Positions 22,923 through 35,058 of a DNA stretch of 64,000 nt are shown here, one piece after another. Origin of the DNA: Gordionus sp. m RMFG-2023 (taxonomy: Eukaryota > Nematomorpha > Gordioida > Chordodea > Parachordodidae). The position numbers were made by a program, and so were the translations under genes. The stretch's first letter is position 1. The number at the start of each line of letters is the position of its first letter. Below the pieces are notes generated by a model. That model made no database searches. It was not told where the DNA came from and worked only from the letters and a program-made list of their open reading frames with translations. The stretch spans positions 32,527,561 to 32,591,560 of the forward strand of contig NC_088775.1 of the NCBI RefSeq assembly GCF_954871325.1, read 5' to 3'.

Positions 22923-24240
22923 TGAGGTAACAGGAGCCGAAATCTATTAACTGACTGTTAGTATGCATGGTGACGATCTTTTGCTGTTGATGAATATTCT
23001 CAAGAAAGTTGTACGCCAGTTAAGAAAATTGATTAATACACCAAAAGATTCTATAAATATAAATTATTTCTCTTTTTTTTTTTAAATGTGAAGGGGAGAA
23101 AAAAAACTTTTTGGGAATTAAAAATATAAAAAAAACTTTTATGAATATATATGGAAAAATTTTCATATATATCGTGTGTATTTGCATAAAAAAAAACTTA
23201 TGGTATAGTGCAAACTTAATGAGGCGCATACATGTTTATAAACTTTTCTTATTTCCCACATGTGCCTCAAATATCTCTATGTTATTATCACCAATATCCC
23301 TTGGTGTGAGCGTCAAGTAAAACCAAATAAAACAAAAGTATTTGTAAAAAAAATCTAACTCAATCAAGTGAATCCCCCAACCGTCTTCTTTTCTTCTCTA
23401 ATATAACGGCCATTTCAACAAAAAAAAAACTTTAAGAATATTAATTTAAGAAAAAAAATTTTTCTTTACTCTTTTTTTTTTTAAATAAAAACTATCATTT
23501 ACCCGCAACTGGCCAGACAAAAAAAATTTTCGAAACAAAAATTTATCCACCAACCTTTATTAATACCATAAAAATCTTCCTATTCATTAAAACAGCCATC
23601 TGGTTACAAAAACAGATTACTCACGACAAACAATTTTTAATATCATTAAGCAAAGCAAACACAACTTTTCATTTTTTTATAAAATAGTTATAACAAAAAA
23701 ATTCTATTGATCCAAACAAAAACCTTTCGACTTAGTCTGAAAACAAAAACCCTTTAATACCATGAAAAACTTTTTATTTATTTATTCAAGTAAAGATAAA
23801 AACAAAATTTCTATTCATTTAAAAAAATGACTTATTGTCCCTATCATCTTGCAGTTAAGGACATTCCTTAACGAACAAAAAGACAAACCTTTCCAATATC
23901 ATTAAAATGGCGAAAAACTTTTTAATAAACCCGTCTGAATTGAACTATAAATTGGATCGAAACTAATCATAACAACTTGTATATATTGAACAATATTAAA
24001 AAAATATGATCCAATATACGCAACCCTGACCCGATATGAACCGTTTAATCAGTACTTTTAAAATAAATTAGTACAAAAATCGAGTCTATCTTCTCATATT
24101 AATTACCCTTCTTATTTTATCCCAATTTTACATGATCGTGATGACGGATCACAGTAACCCCGGTTATTAACAAAATTTCACTTAATTTCGAACCCCGGTT
24201 TAATAATACCCGACCTCTTTCCCATTTTTTTTCCGATTGT
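22923..24240. other. Non-coding tail of gypsy fossil A
   Basis: AT-rich sequence with many A runs and no usable frame. It lies downstream of integrase in the element's orientation. Any 3' LTR should be here, but without a second copy it cannot be delimited. Confidence 0.4.
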
Positions 24241-27200
24241 CAAACAATCTGGTCCAAACCTTCTGGCCCACTGAAAACTTTACCCCTAGTTTTACTTCCA
24301 CTGAGGTAATAATCTTCCTCTTTGGTTTTAAGAAATCTAAAGGACCCCGTGTTCGCCTACTTAAAAATAACCAGGCGTAACCCCCTCTCGATTGTGAGAA
24401 TTGAGGTAATATAATTGAGACATGTAAGCCTCATCTTTATGGGTTCCGGCCTTTTTAATCCAATTTTTAACAATGGCTACCATCCTCTCAGCTTGTCCAT
24501 TAGAGCTGGGATGATATGGTGGAGCCAGAATGTGTTTTGTCTGTGACTCAACACAAAACTGTTTAAAATCCTCACGACGAAGGCGGGACCCCCATCAGAC
24601 ACTATCGTGTCGGGAAAACCGAACCGAGCATATAATTCTCTTAATTTTTTAACAACAATTTTTGTGGTATATCCATGTACTTCTGCATATTCTATCCACT
24701 TAGAATACGAGTCTACCACTAAAAAATATGTTTTTTTATCAAGATCAAAGAAATCAATGTGGATACGTTCCCAAGGTTTCTTTGATTTAGGCCAAATTTG
24801 CTCTACTTCTTTACGGAGCATAGGGGCACAGGCATTACAAGGAACGCATTTCCTGGTAATCCGTTCAATATCCTTGCCCATACCAGGCCACCATACATAT
24901 TCCTGAGCCCAAGATTTTATCTTGTCTCGATTTTGATGTCCGGCATGCAATAAATTCATAATTTTAATCCGAAATTTATAAGGAATTACGGCCCTGTTTC
25001 CCCTCATAATACAATTATCAACAATAGACAATTCTTTTTGTTTTTTTTTAGGAATCATATTTGTTTTTCCAAGGTTTTTCTCCTGTTAAACTCAATTTTA
25101 CTTGACCTATATCTTTGTCGTTCACAGTATTTGTTTTCAAATCCTCCCAATTAGTAGGACCCCCTTTTATAAGACAGAGTACGCACTAAGGCCTCCTCTC
25201 TATCAATACTTATCCTATCACTTGTTTCCGGATCTGCACAGCCAGAACCTAACCTAGACAAAATATCAGGCAAATGATTCTCTTTGCCTCGACGATACCT
25301 AACCTCCACGTTAAAACTGCCCACTAATAATAACCAACGCTGCATCCGGGGAGATAACATTAACTCCCTATTATCCTTTCGGAATAAGTGTATTAACGGT
25401 TTGTGATCGGTAAAAATTCCAAATTTTTTACCAATCAAATATTCACGGCATTTTGTCAAACCAAAAATCCCGGCCAATGCCTCCTGTTCAATCACAGAAT
25501 ATCTCGTTTCTATATCCCGAAAAACTCGCGAGAAAAAAAGGATGGGTCTTTCCACACCATCAATTAAATATAAAGGCTCCTCCAACACCTTTGTTAGAGG
25601 CATCAACAGCTAATATGATTTCTAAATCATTGTTGAAACATACTAAAATTGGCTCTTCCCCAATCTTTCCTTTTAAAATTTCAAACGCTTCTTGTTGTTC
25701 CACTTTCCAATCGAAATAACACCCTTTTTTAATAACTCATATAACGGGGCAGCTACCTTCGCAAAATCCTCGATAAAACGATGATAGTAATTTACCATAC
25801 CCAGAAAGGACTGCATCTCAGCCTTACTATTGGGCTGCTTCAAATTTAATATATTCTTCAAATTTTTTTTAATGGCTTCACCTCAATCCCATTTATTTGA
25901 TGGCCTAAATATTCTACCTCCATTACGCCCAAAATGCTTTTCTCCTTACTGGCTCTCAAGCCTTTACCATGAATTATCTTAAAAACTTCCTCCAAACGTT
26001 GGTTATGCTGTTCAGGCGTCATCCCTGTAATTAGCACATCATCCATATAATAAAATACCCCCTCTAGTCCTTGGAAAACTGACGCCATGGTACGCTGAAT
26101 AGGGGCCGACACACTCAACCCAAATGGTAATCTGCAAAAAGCGAACAACCCTTTAGGAGTCGTGATCATCGATAATTTACGAATTTCCTCCCTCAACGGT
26201 AATTGTAGATAGGCTGACGAAAAATCCACCTTTGTAAAATATTTTGCTCCCTTCAACTGAGCCAAAATTTCCTCAATTCGAGGCAACGGATATTTAACCT
26301 CTGCTACCCATCGATTAACGGTTACTCTGAAATCAGCACAGAGCCTCAATTTACCATTTGATTTCTTAACCGGTACCAACGGGGTTGCCCATACACTATA
26401 TTCAACTGGAACAATAATGCCATCTTTAACCCATTGATCCAATTCTTCGTCAATTTCCTTTTTCTATTCAAAAGGAACTCGTCGACACGCTAGAAAAATA
26501 GGGGAATATCCCTCCCTTAATTTTACATCCACTTGATAATCATTAAGACATCCTAACTTGTCTTCGAAAATTATTTCATATTTCTTCATTAAAAGAGATA
26601 TATTTTCACGCATTTTATGTGATTCATGAATACCAATAGCAACCATTGGGTTTTCATCAATGCTAATATTGTTTTCAACCATTAATTCCGTGGAATTTAC
26701 ATACCTATCAGAATTAAGGGTTGAATTATCTTGTTTTACGGTTAAATCCGTCCCTTCTATTGCATGTATATTTTTTCGAGCATTATTAGCAATATTTTTG
26801 TTTTTTCTCATTTAGGGCCGAACCCTTATGTATGGCAAAAATATTCCAATAATTACTGAAAGGACCTAACTGAACAATCCAATCCCACCCCATGATGGTC
26901 ACATCTTTCTTTACTGCCCATAAATCTAGGAAAAATGTGGTATCATGGAGAATTACTCCCAACTTAGTTTTTCCCAAAACTATTATTTCAGACCCATCAA
27001 ATTGTCTGACACACATAGATTCTTTTTCAAGTTTACCCCCAGGCCAATACTTATAATAATTTCTTCTAGACATTATGGAAATGCTAGCCCCTGTGTCGAG
27101 CAACATGTCGATATCCCGCGAATCAACTCTTATAGTAACTCTTGGACAAGGACAAGGTTCGACTAATCTCTCAGTCATTAAAATCTCATATGTTTTAATT

Positions 27201-28166
27201 GACTGATCAATATTAATCTCATTTGAAACATCAGTTTCATGAGAATTCCCATTTGAACATAAATTCAACTCGGAATTTAGTGGTTCCTTCAATATTCAAA
27301 AAATTTTTTGCAATATAACTGGGATATTTTTCCCATCTGAAAGTATTAACATCCCTCTTATCGGAATATTTAACAATACCCTTAGGATATTTCTCCCATT
27401 TAATATTATTAGAATATTCATTATTTTTATTTTTATCATCAGGATAAAAAAAATTTCTGTTAAAACCACGGCTTTTACGAGAATCATATCTCATTTCCGC
27501 ATGGTTATTTACTTTATTATTATTTTTACCTCCCAATCTCCTACTTACTATATGATTACACTTTCTATCATATAGTCAATTTTCGATACAATTTATGGCT
27601 ACATGTCCCGGTTTGTTACATTTAAAACACAAACGGGATTTACCATAATTCGATCGTAGAACCTCACATTTATTCGTGTTGGTACCAGAAATCTTTCTAA
27701 CATTAGAATTTTCTAATGTGAATTTCTTTAACGGAAAACCCTCACGAAAATTTTGTTCTTTGACCACACAGGTCTCTACCTTGTGTCCCCTATACCCACA
27801 GCGGGTACATTTCAAATCTTCTAAGATTTTCCTAATACCAGAAAAACTATTTTTTTCAACGGACATATTTTTCCCATTTGACCATGTCGGACCACATATT
27901 TGGCCTTTATTACCATTATTATTCGCAATAACCAATTTGTTTATATCTTGATATATAACCTTAATCACTTCTTTTATTTCTTTCAATTCTTGGAGGATAA
28001 CTACAGATCTCTCCACAATATCCAAACGATCATCGTTATTACATTCCAAAGTTTCTACCATTTCTGGTCTGCCGTTCTTGATTTCACTTAAAACCACATT
28101 TAAATTACTTTCCAAGACCGAAATTTTTTTCCAACAATCAGCCGACACCGGAGTGTCTATTTTCCA

Positions 28167-28195
28167 ATTTAAAAAAAATAGTACAATTTATGACA
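28167..28195 (+). repeat. 29-bp direct repeat bounding gypsy fossil A (right copy)
   Basis: Identical to 22285-22313. From about 28182 it is part of the hAT transposase frame, so this copy is probably the original sequence. Confidence 0.8.
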
Positions 28196-28316
28196 GTAGG
28201 GACCGAATTAGAAGTAATAAGTGAATTTAAATATTGGCTTGCCAATTTAAAAAGAATGGATATAAAGCCTGATAAGGCATTAAATGCACTGAATATTTGT
28301 AAACACACACTAATTG

Positions 28317-28694
28317 TGTAAATTTCTTATTTGTTAAATTGCTAAGTCGCCGAATTTCTAAGTCGAGATTTTACGTAATCTTAAATAATATATTTCCTTA
28401 ATGCTGAAATGGATTTTTCTTTTTTTCAATTTTATTATTTTTCATACAGCTTTTTTATTTTCATTTTTCGAAGAAAAAAAACAAAAATCTTTTTCCAAAA
28501 AAATATAATTTTCTTCTTTTTATTTTCTAAGAAAAAAAACAAAAAAAAATCTTTTTCAAAAAATAAATTCCAAGAATTGGTCAAAAAAAAATAGTCACAA
28601 TTCAAAAAAATTTATATAAAATAAAAAATAATAACAATCCAAAAAATCGATAAAAGAAATAAAAATAATAATATCTCCCTAAGATTTCATAACA
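28317..28694 (-). repeat. LTR of element B (3' LTR in element orientation)
   Basis: 378 bp, beginning TGTAAATTTCTTATTTG and ending TTTCATAACA in plus orientation. The last 21 bp are repeated once more, to 28715. It shares TTGCTAAGTCGCCGAATTTC with the other LTR. Confidence 0.88.
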
Positions 28695-30024
28695 TCTCCC
28701 TAAGATTTCATAACATCTCCCTTTTTTAAAAAAATTTTCTAATTTGATCCTTATGTCTCTTCCACTGGCCCTTAGCGGTATCCGCAGTATATATGAACTT
28801 CCCCATCGGCCTACTATAGTCCCCTTGATCCACTTTACTTTCTATAGGTTTTCGTCCATACTGATTGTCCTATCTTGAAAAATGTACCTCTTTGATCTGC
28901 GTGCGTATCGTCTTGTTTCCTCTCATGGGTTTCTTTAATCATTTCAAGATGATTCCGAGCATTCCGTTCTAACATCATCTGTGCTGGGGTTTGTCCTGTA
29001 GTCGTATGCTGGCTATAAGCTAATAAGAATTCGTTTAGTATTTTTTTTATTTTCGTATCCTGCTTCCATTTCCTTCCCCTTCCGAAGTCGAAGTTGTTGA
29101 TCTTGGATGTGAGTTTAGTCTTGTTGGAATTCGTAAATTTTTCCCTCTTCGGTAACTCTATTTGTTGAATTATTCTGATCGTGAGTCTCTTAATCTGTTT
29201 GTTGCCGATTTCTCCTAATTTTATCTGAGGTGCTGATACATCGTCGTCCCAGATGTTATATTGAAATATTTTTAATTTACATATATCGAATTTGTATTTT
29301 TTGATTTTGGGTGAATATTTTCCCTTATTTTTGTCCTTTAAAATATTTTTCACTTTTATATTTTCATTATTTTATTTTATTTTATTTTTTCACTATTTTT
29401 ATCTTTCAAAATATTTTTTAGATCTTGATAATGTCTAGTTGGAGACTTGGGTAATACATCAATTTTATTACACTCATGTAAAATTTTAGTGGTTTTAACG
29501 TATAATTTATCCTTTAATAAATACTTTGAACATTTCTTTCGTTTTGACGTGACTTGCTCTTTTTCCTCGATACTTGATACAAGTGCTAAACTGTAAGAAT
29601 TTACAGAATCGTTAATGTAAGTTATATGACAAGGCATAAAATCTGGTAATTTTTTTGAGTCGGGTGCTTTTTCCCGGAATTTTTCGTTTCCTTTATCCAT
29701 TTCGTTGACCTTATTATCATTTTTGTATTCGTGTTTTATTTTATCAATAATTAAACTATCTTCTAATTTTTGAGAATAAATTTCATGGTCTATCGCGAGA
29801 ATATAACATGCTTCCTTCCCCTTTAAAATATTTAACATATCATAAAACTTTAGATCCATCATATTTTTTGGCACAGCTTTTTGGGCTAGAATATATATCG
29901 CTGGATTGTAATGAGAGAATAATTATCGCTTTTTTCTTTTTTCTTTTTTTCATCTGTAATATTCTTCAATGTGAAATATGCCTCCACTTAATAAGAAATG
30001 TTGAGAAAGAATCACTGTTTTCCT

Positions 30025-30407
30025 TGTTAAATTTCTTATTTGTTGAATTGCTAAGTCGCCGAATTTCTAAGTCGAGATTTTACGTAATCTTAAATAATAT
30101 ATTTCCTTAATGCTGAAATGGATTTTTCTTTTTTTCAATTTTATTATTTTTCATACAACTTTTTATTTTCATTTTTCGAAGAAAAAAAACAAAAATCTTT
30201 CTTTATCCAAAAAAATATTATTTTCTTCTTTTTATTTTCTAAGAAAAAAAACAAAAAAAAATCTTTTTCAAAAAATACAAATTCCAAGAATTGGTCAAAA
30301 AAATTAGTCACAATTCAAAAAAATCGATATAAGAAAATAAAAAATAACAATCCAAAAAATCGATAAAAGAAATAAAAATAATAATATCTCCCTAAGATTT
30401 CATAACA
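30025..30407 (-). repeat. LTR of element B (5' LTR in element orientation)
   Basis: 383 bp, TGTTAAATTTC...TTTCATAACA in plus orientation, directly followed by the AATTG target-site copy. Confidence 0.88.
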
Positions 30408-30649
30408 AATTGAATTTCCGAACATAAAAAAATTATTTCAAATTTTAGCATGCCTCCCAATTACGACATGTACAAATGAAAGAACTTTCTCTAATTTAAG
30501 AAGACTAAAAACATACTTACGAAATACTACCTCGCAAAATAGATAATGGTTTAGCGCTATTAAATATTCATCGGGAATTAACACCAGATAATACTGAAAT
30601 AATTAATGAATTATCAAATTCTAAAAGAAAATTAGATATAACATTATAA

Positions 30650-30957
30650 ATTATTACCACGTTTTTGTATGATCTATCTTTTGACATAACATGAATTAAT
30701 ACCACATTTTTGTGTGATCTATCTTATATTACACAAAACATAAATTATTAACCCATTTTTGTATGATCTATCTTATGACATAACATAAATTATTACCACG
30801 TTTTTGTATGATCTATCTTTTGACATAACATGAATTAATACCACATTTTTGTGTGATCTATCTTATATTACACAAAACATAAATTATTAACCCATTTTTG
30901 TATGATCTATCTTATGACATAACATAAATTAATACCACATTTTTGTGTGATCTATCT
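30650..30957 (+). repeat. 46-bp tandem repeat in a three-unit higher-order pattern
   Basis: About seven units of the form TTTTTGTRTGATCTATCTT plus a TAACATRAATTA-type spacer. Three slightly different units form a 139-bp block that repeats (phase points at 30647 and 30786). The array starts right after the hAT stop codon. Confidence 0.85.
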
Positions 30958-31052
30958 ATATTAACAATAAACTAATAAAAATATATTTCATATTTCTTCC
31001 GGGATTATTATTTGTTAAAAAAATTTTTAAATATATATATATAGGAATAATA

Positions 31053-31172
31053 ACCCGGCCGAAGGCCAGGTTAAACGGGCCGACGACCCGCCAAAAAAGA
31101 GGGTCTGGGGGCGAAGCCCTCAGAAAAATTCACCCCCCCCCCCTTAGGAAAATCCTGGGTACGCCTATGTTT
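31053..31172. repeat. Degraded end of the hAT MITE seen at 20218-20618
   Basis: Keeps CCCGGCCGAAGGCCAGG and CTGGGGGCGAAGCCCTCAG, a run of 13 C, and an end reading CTGGGTACGCCTATG. These correspond to the right 120 bp of the intact MITE, with mutated hairpin stems. Confidence 0.75.
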
Positions 31173-31264
31173 TGGAGAGTAAAAATAAATAGTGGAAGCA
31201 AATTGTTTAAAATTTGTTTCATATTTAATTTTCTTTGGATTTTTGACTCGGGTATGACTAAATA

Positions 31265-31304
31265 CTGTCTTGCTAAACTGTCTTGCTAAACTGTCTTGCT
31301 AAAA
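31265..31304 (+). repeat. 13-bp tandem repeat, three units
   Basis: CTGTCTTGCTAAA is repeated three times exactly. The same word (ACTGTCTTGCT) occurs once in units of the larger satellite at 31757-32998, so the small array may have arisen from it. Confidence 0.8.
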
Positions 31305-31756
31305 AGCAATTAATCATAATCAATCATAATTTGATGATATAATAAATTTTTAAAAAACATTTTTTTTATTTTACATAAATCAATTTTTAATTAATTATAA
31401 AATTGATATTAAATATCAAATAATTTAAAATTCTATTTTTACTTATATTATTGGAAAAAAAATATATTTACTAGCTTATTACAACTTAAATTTTATTTTT
31501 CAATTACAAAATTTTACAAATTTATATCCATAAGAGGGCGTTAAATACATAAATATGAAAATATATTCTTAGGAAACCAGAATAAATATTGGATAGTGCT
31601 TTTTTTTGTATTTGGGTGTAAATACATGTAAAAAACCTAAAAAAAAATTTAAAAAATAGTGGTTTCTTTGAGATTTAATTAATGAGTAGGTTTAGAATCG
31701 AAAAATAGTAGAAAGTTTGTAAGGAACATATTGCTGGCGTTATTGATCAAAATCTC

Positions 31757-32998
31757 TTCATTTTTGGTTTATACGTGTATATTTAGGTGTTAAACATTAT
31801 CCTAAAAAATATTTTGAATATATTATGATTTGACCGAATGTCGAGCTTAAAACCGACCAATTACTAAATATTCGATCGACCAAATTTGGTGTTAATATTA
31901 TTTGGAAAATAATCATTTTTGGTTTATTTATCTATAAATACGTGCAAATCATTATCCCAAAAAATATTTTTAAAATATCGTGATTTGACAGAAAACCGAT
32001 TTGAAACCGGCCCAATGACTAAATACTGTCTTGCTGACGTTATACATGGAAAATTCTTTATTTTTGGTTTATATGTGAACAATAACGTGGAAAGCATTAT
32101 CCTAATTAATATTTTGAAAATATTAAGATTTGACCGAATGGCGAGCTCAAAACCGACGACTTACTAAATATTCGATCTACCAAATTTGGTAGTAATATTA
32201 TTTGGAAAATGTTCATTTTTGGTTTAAATATCTGTATATACGTGTAAATCTTTATCCCAAAAAATATTTTAAAAATATCTTGATTTGACCGATAACCTTG
32301 AAACCCAAATACTGTCTTGCTGGCGTTATACATAGAATATTCTTCATTTTTGGTTTATACGTGAACAATAACGTGTTAAGCATTATCCTAATTAGTTTTT
32401 TGAAAATATTAAGATTTGACCGAATGGCGAGCTCAAAACTGACCACTTACTAAATATTCGATCTACCAAATTTGGTAGTAATATTATTTGGAAAATGTTC
32501 ATTTTTGGTTTAAATATCTATATATGCGTGTAAATCATTATCCCAAAAAATATTTTAAAAATATCGTGATTTGAGAGAAACCCGATTTGAAACCGGCCCA
32601 ATGACTAAATACTGTCTTACTGGCGTTATACATGGAAAATTCTTCATTTTTGGTTTATACATGAACAATAACGTGTTAAGCATTATCCTAATTAATTTTT
32701 TGAAAATTTTAAGATTTGACCGAATGGCGAGCTCAAAACCGACCACTTACTAAATATTCGATCTACCAAATTTATAGTAATATTATTTGGAAAATGTTCA
32801 TTTTTGGTTAATTTATCTATAAATACGTGCAAATCATTATCCCAAAAAATATTTTAAAAATATCGTAATTTGACCGATAACCGATTTGAAACCGGCCCAA
32901 TGACTAATACTGTCTGGCTGGCGTTATACATGGAAAATTCTTCATTTTTGGTTTATACGTGAAAAATAACGTGACATTATCCTAATTAATTTTTTATA
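31757..32998 (+). repeat. Satellite-like array, about 298-bp dimeric unit, about 4.2 copies
   Basis: The phase word TTTTTGGTTTATA recurs at about 31757, 32057, 32343, 32643 and 32941. Each unit has two related halves of about 150 bp that share CATTTTTGGTTTA, CATTATCC, AAAATAT and GATTTGACCGA. Neighbouring units are highly similar. The short frames in the array (about 60-80 codons) repeat with it and are not genes. Confidence 0.88.
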
Positions 32999-33129
32999 TC
33001 ATCTTAAAAAATTTATTTATCGAGACTACACAGGTAATACAGCTTTTACTAGATCCTAAAAATATTTTAAATTCTATACAATAAGTATCAAAAATAATAA
33101 ATATTATATAATTAATAATACTAATAATA

Positions 33130-33612
33130 TAAAAAATATTGGATATCGCAATGCATATGTTGATGATTGTGGTGCTTGGAGTAGTGTCAAATCCAGTTTA
33201 AAAAAATATATTTATTTCTTAGATAAAAATAATATATTAGGCCCATATGTTTTTAATAATAATTGCCTTTGCTATTATAGTAGGAGGAATAATAAACATA
33301 TATATGACATAATAATTAAATCACCAGATAAAAGTTACATGTTTATATATAATATATATTATACTTAATTAAAAAGGGATGAAAACTATAAAAGAAAAAT
33401 TAGTATTTTAAATAAATTTGATAATACCTCTAAACTTAATTTAAAAAACGTGTATTTAGTTGAATATCCAGGTATCCAGTAAATGTTATAAATGAAGATA
33501 AATATGAAAAAGAGTATATACGTACCCATCCAACTATTTTAAGGGAAATTGAGAAAAGTATTAACACTGAAAAAATTCCTAAATTATATAAAAATTTAAT
33601 TATAAATAACAG
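33130..33612 (+). pseudogene. Transposon-protein scrap, possibly MULE-associated
   Basis: Plus-strand fragments read NAYVDDCGAWSSVKSSLKKY, then KRDENYKRKISILNK, then EYIRTHPTILREIEKSINTE. The 'VDDCGAW ... RTHPTILREIE' order recalls the N-terminal part of proteins found with MULE-type transposases in invertebrates. The assignment is tentative. Stops separate the pieces and no transposase core is visible. Confidence 0.35.
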
Positions 33613-33785
33613 GGTTGGCATGTCGGTCAATTGACCGGTCAAATACTCTAAAATATTAATGGCGAATAAATATTTTGATATAATTAACTAGTAAAAGCAT
33701 GTTTATCAATCATATTAGGTTACAATTATTTAAAAAATTATTTGTATCATGAATTGTTAAAAACAAAAGAATTTTTTTATTGTTA

Positions 33786-34587
33786 ACTGTGTCCTAAATA
33801 TCAAAAATTGCATAAAAATTATCTCGCGCAATTTGCGCCAATTTAACGAAAAAAATAATATAAGCCATTTTTAATGGAAAATTAAAATGATGGCCTAAAT
33901 GATTTTTTCGATTTTGCGCAAATCACATAATTCTTAAAAGTTATACGATTCGTAAAACTTTAATCATTTTTTCCTTAAACTTTTACAATTTGAGGGATTA
34001 AAATGGCAACCGAATATTTATTAATGGAAAATATTAGAAGATATAGATATTTATGGTGCACTAGTGATCTAAAATATAGAGACACCGCTGCTAGCAAAAT
34101 CAAATTAGAAGAGATTGGTAAGAACTTTGATCTTACATATGAAGAAATAAAGAAAAAATTTTCTGGAATAAAGGCAAAATTTAATAAAATTTATGTTTTT
34201 ATGTTTAACTATAGCGGTGTCTATAGACTCCAAATTTATAAGAATGTAGTTGAATGTTTCCACATGCATGTGGAACATCTGACGAAATTTGTCAGGATAA
34301 GATGGAATACTATCAAATATTTTAAAAAGTCCTTGATCTCTAGAATTAATACATATAATATAAATAATATCATATATACCAGCCTTCTAAAAATCTATGC
34401 CTTCTTCTACGCTCAGTCGTATCAACAAATAATATAAAAAATAGAAATTGTAAATCATTCATATCAAACATTTTAAAATTGAAAATAAATGTATGAATCG
34501 GGACATGTTTCGTATCTCCCAAATCTCCCGTAATTTTTGCGATTCGCAAAAATTTTAAGAAATTTTTTTTTTGATTTAGGACATAGC
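33786..34587. mobile_element. PIF/Harbinger-like non-autonomous element carrying a MADF gene
   Basis: The ends read ACTGTGTCCTAAAT and, inverted, GCTATGTCCTAAAT. They are flanked by TTA (33783-33785) and CTA (34588-34590), consistent with a 3-bp TWA-type target with one change. Sub-terminal inverted text (GCGCAATTTGCG and TTGCGATTCGCAA) supports paired ends. There is no transposase; the only gene is the MADF frame. MADF or Myb-like accessory proteins are typical of PIF/Harbinger elements. The 802-bp length suggests a deletion derivative. Confidence 0.55.
34003..34437 (+). CDS. MADF-domain protein (accessory protein of a Harbinger-like element)
   Basis: The 144-codon frame begins MATEYLLMENIRRYRYLWCT. 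Residues about 7-62 fit a MADF DNA-binding domain, with the aromatic series Y..LW, the YRD motif (LKYRDTAASKIKLEEIGKNF) and EEIKKKFSGIKAKFNKIY. MADF proteins bind DNA through a Myb-like helical fold. After residue 65 the sequence becomes unlike the family (hydrophobic, Tyr/Asn-rich), so the C-terminus is probably a read-through into non-coding DNA. A host gene is possible, but the flanking inverted ends favour an element gene. Confidence 0.55.
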   Translation: MATEYLLMENIRRYRYLWCTSDLKYRDTAASKIKLEEIGKNFDLTYEEIKKKFSGIKAKFNKIYVFMFNYSGVYRLQIYKNVVECFHMHVEHLTKFVRIRWNTIKYFKKSLISRINTYNINNIIYTSLLKIYAFFYAQSYQQII

Positions 34588-35058
34588 CTAAAATATAAAT
34601 ATGTAATTTTTCTAAATATAGTAATATTTTTAGTTATTTTTTTGCCTAATCATTGCCGTTTCTCGCCTTCTTTATTTTTTTCAATTCATTTTTCTTATAA
34701 AAAATAAAAATACCCGATTTATTATAATCATAATATAATTTTTTCATTCTTATTTTTTAATAAATTTAAATTTTATTTAATATTTATTCGAGTATAAATT
34801 ATATTAATTCTCATTTGTTTTACTTACACTTGCTATATTTGGTTTTTAAAATTAATTTTCATTTTAATTGTTCTGGTCAGATTTACGGAATATTATTCAA
34901 TTCTGGTAAAAAGTTATATATATTATATTATATTTATAATATTAAGAAATTATTGGAATAATTGGTCGATAATTATAAAATAGTTAAGATTGATTAACTT
35001 TACAATAATCAAAATCATTTTTTGTTAAATTTTAATATATTAGGGATTATGGTCAAAC
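34588..35058. other. No gene seen
   Basis: Very AT-rich spacer between the MADF element and the motif-array repeat. No recognisable repeat ends. Confidence 0.4.

Larger units (their letters stand above)
22314..28166 (-). mobile_element. Ty3/gypsy LTR-retrotransposon fossil A, broken, LTRs not recognised
   Basis: On the minus strand, from right to left, the usual parts appear in order: gag with two CCHC zinc knuckles (about 28.1-27.6 kb), aspartic protease with the LDTGAS motif (about 27.1 kb), reverse transcriptase with YMDD (about 26.4-25.9 kb), RNase H (about 25.6-25.2 kb) and integrase with an HHCC finger and catalytic core (about 25.1-24.5 kb). Order and motifs fix the family as Ty3/gypsy. 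It is broken in roughly half a dozen places, and no matching LTR pair is visible. Gag ends abruptly next to a 29-bp direct repeat, so a rearranged copy is more likely than a simple insertion. It lies inside the P52rIPK-type hAT and is younger than it. Confidence 0.88.
28317..30407 (-). mobile_element. Short LTR-retrotransposon B with both LTRs and a 5-bp target-site duplication
   Basis: The 2,091-bp element is flanked by AATTG (28312-28316 and 30408-30412). It has two LTRs (28317-28694 and 30025-30407) that are a few percent divergent, so it is fairly young. Orientation is minus: a polypurine tract (AAAAAAGGGAGA on the minus strand) precedes the LTR at about 28716-28735. The interior is only 1.3 kb. 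It holds a piece resembling the integrase C-terminal part (SQHTTTGQTPAQMML, about 28.8-29.3 kb) and a lysine-rich frame of unknown role (29.4-29.9 kb). Most of gag-pol is absent, so it is defective. Confidence 0.88.
21291..30649 (+). mobile_element. hAT of the 52-kDa repressor (P52rIPK) type, split by two LTR-element insertions
   Basis: Three plus-strand hAT segments form one transposase. First, 21291-22008 reads CPTRWILRHESVAVFLELVD. Second, 28182-28316 reads VGTELEVISEFKYWLANLKR. Third, 30408-30649 holds the dimerisation domain ACLPITTCTNERTFSNLRRL then LALLNIHRELTPDN. Excising the LTR element at 28317-30407 at its AATTG duplication restores KHTLIEFPNIKKLFQILA, as expected for this family. 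The 5' part is missing beyond R1-A. A few stops and a frame change near the C-terminus show the hAT is dead. Confidence 0.85.

Noticed and set aside
24607-24906. Plus-strand frames across 24.6-28.1 kb
   Set aside because: They are complements of the gypsy fossil A coding parts on the minus strand.
28409-28594. Lysine/phenylalanine-rich frames in 28.4-28.6 and 30.1-30.4 kb
   Set aside because: They lie in the two LTRs of element B, are made of A/T runs, and match no protein.
31919-32753. Several 60-80-codon frames on both strands
   Set aside because: They repeat with the 298-bp satellite unit and carry no domain.
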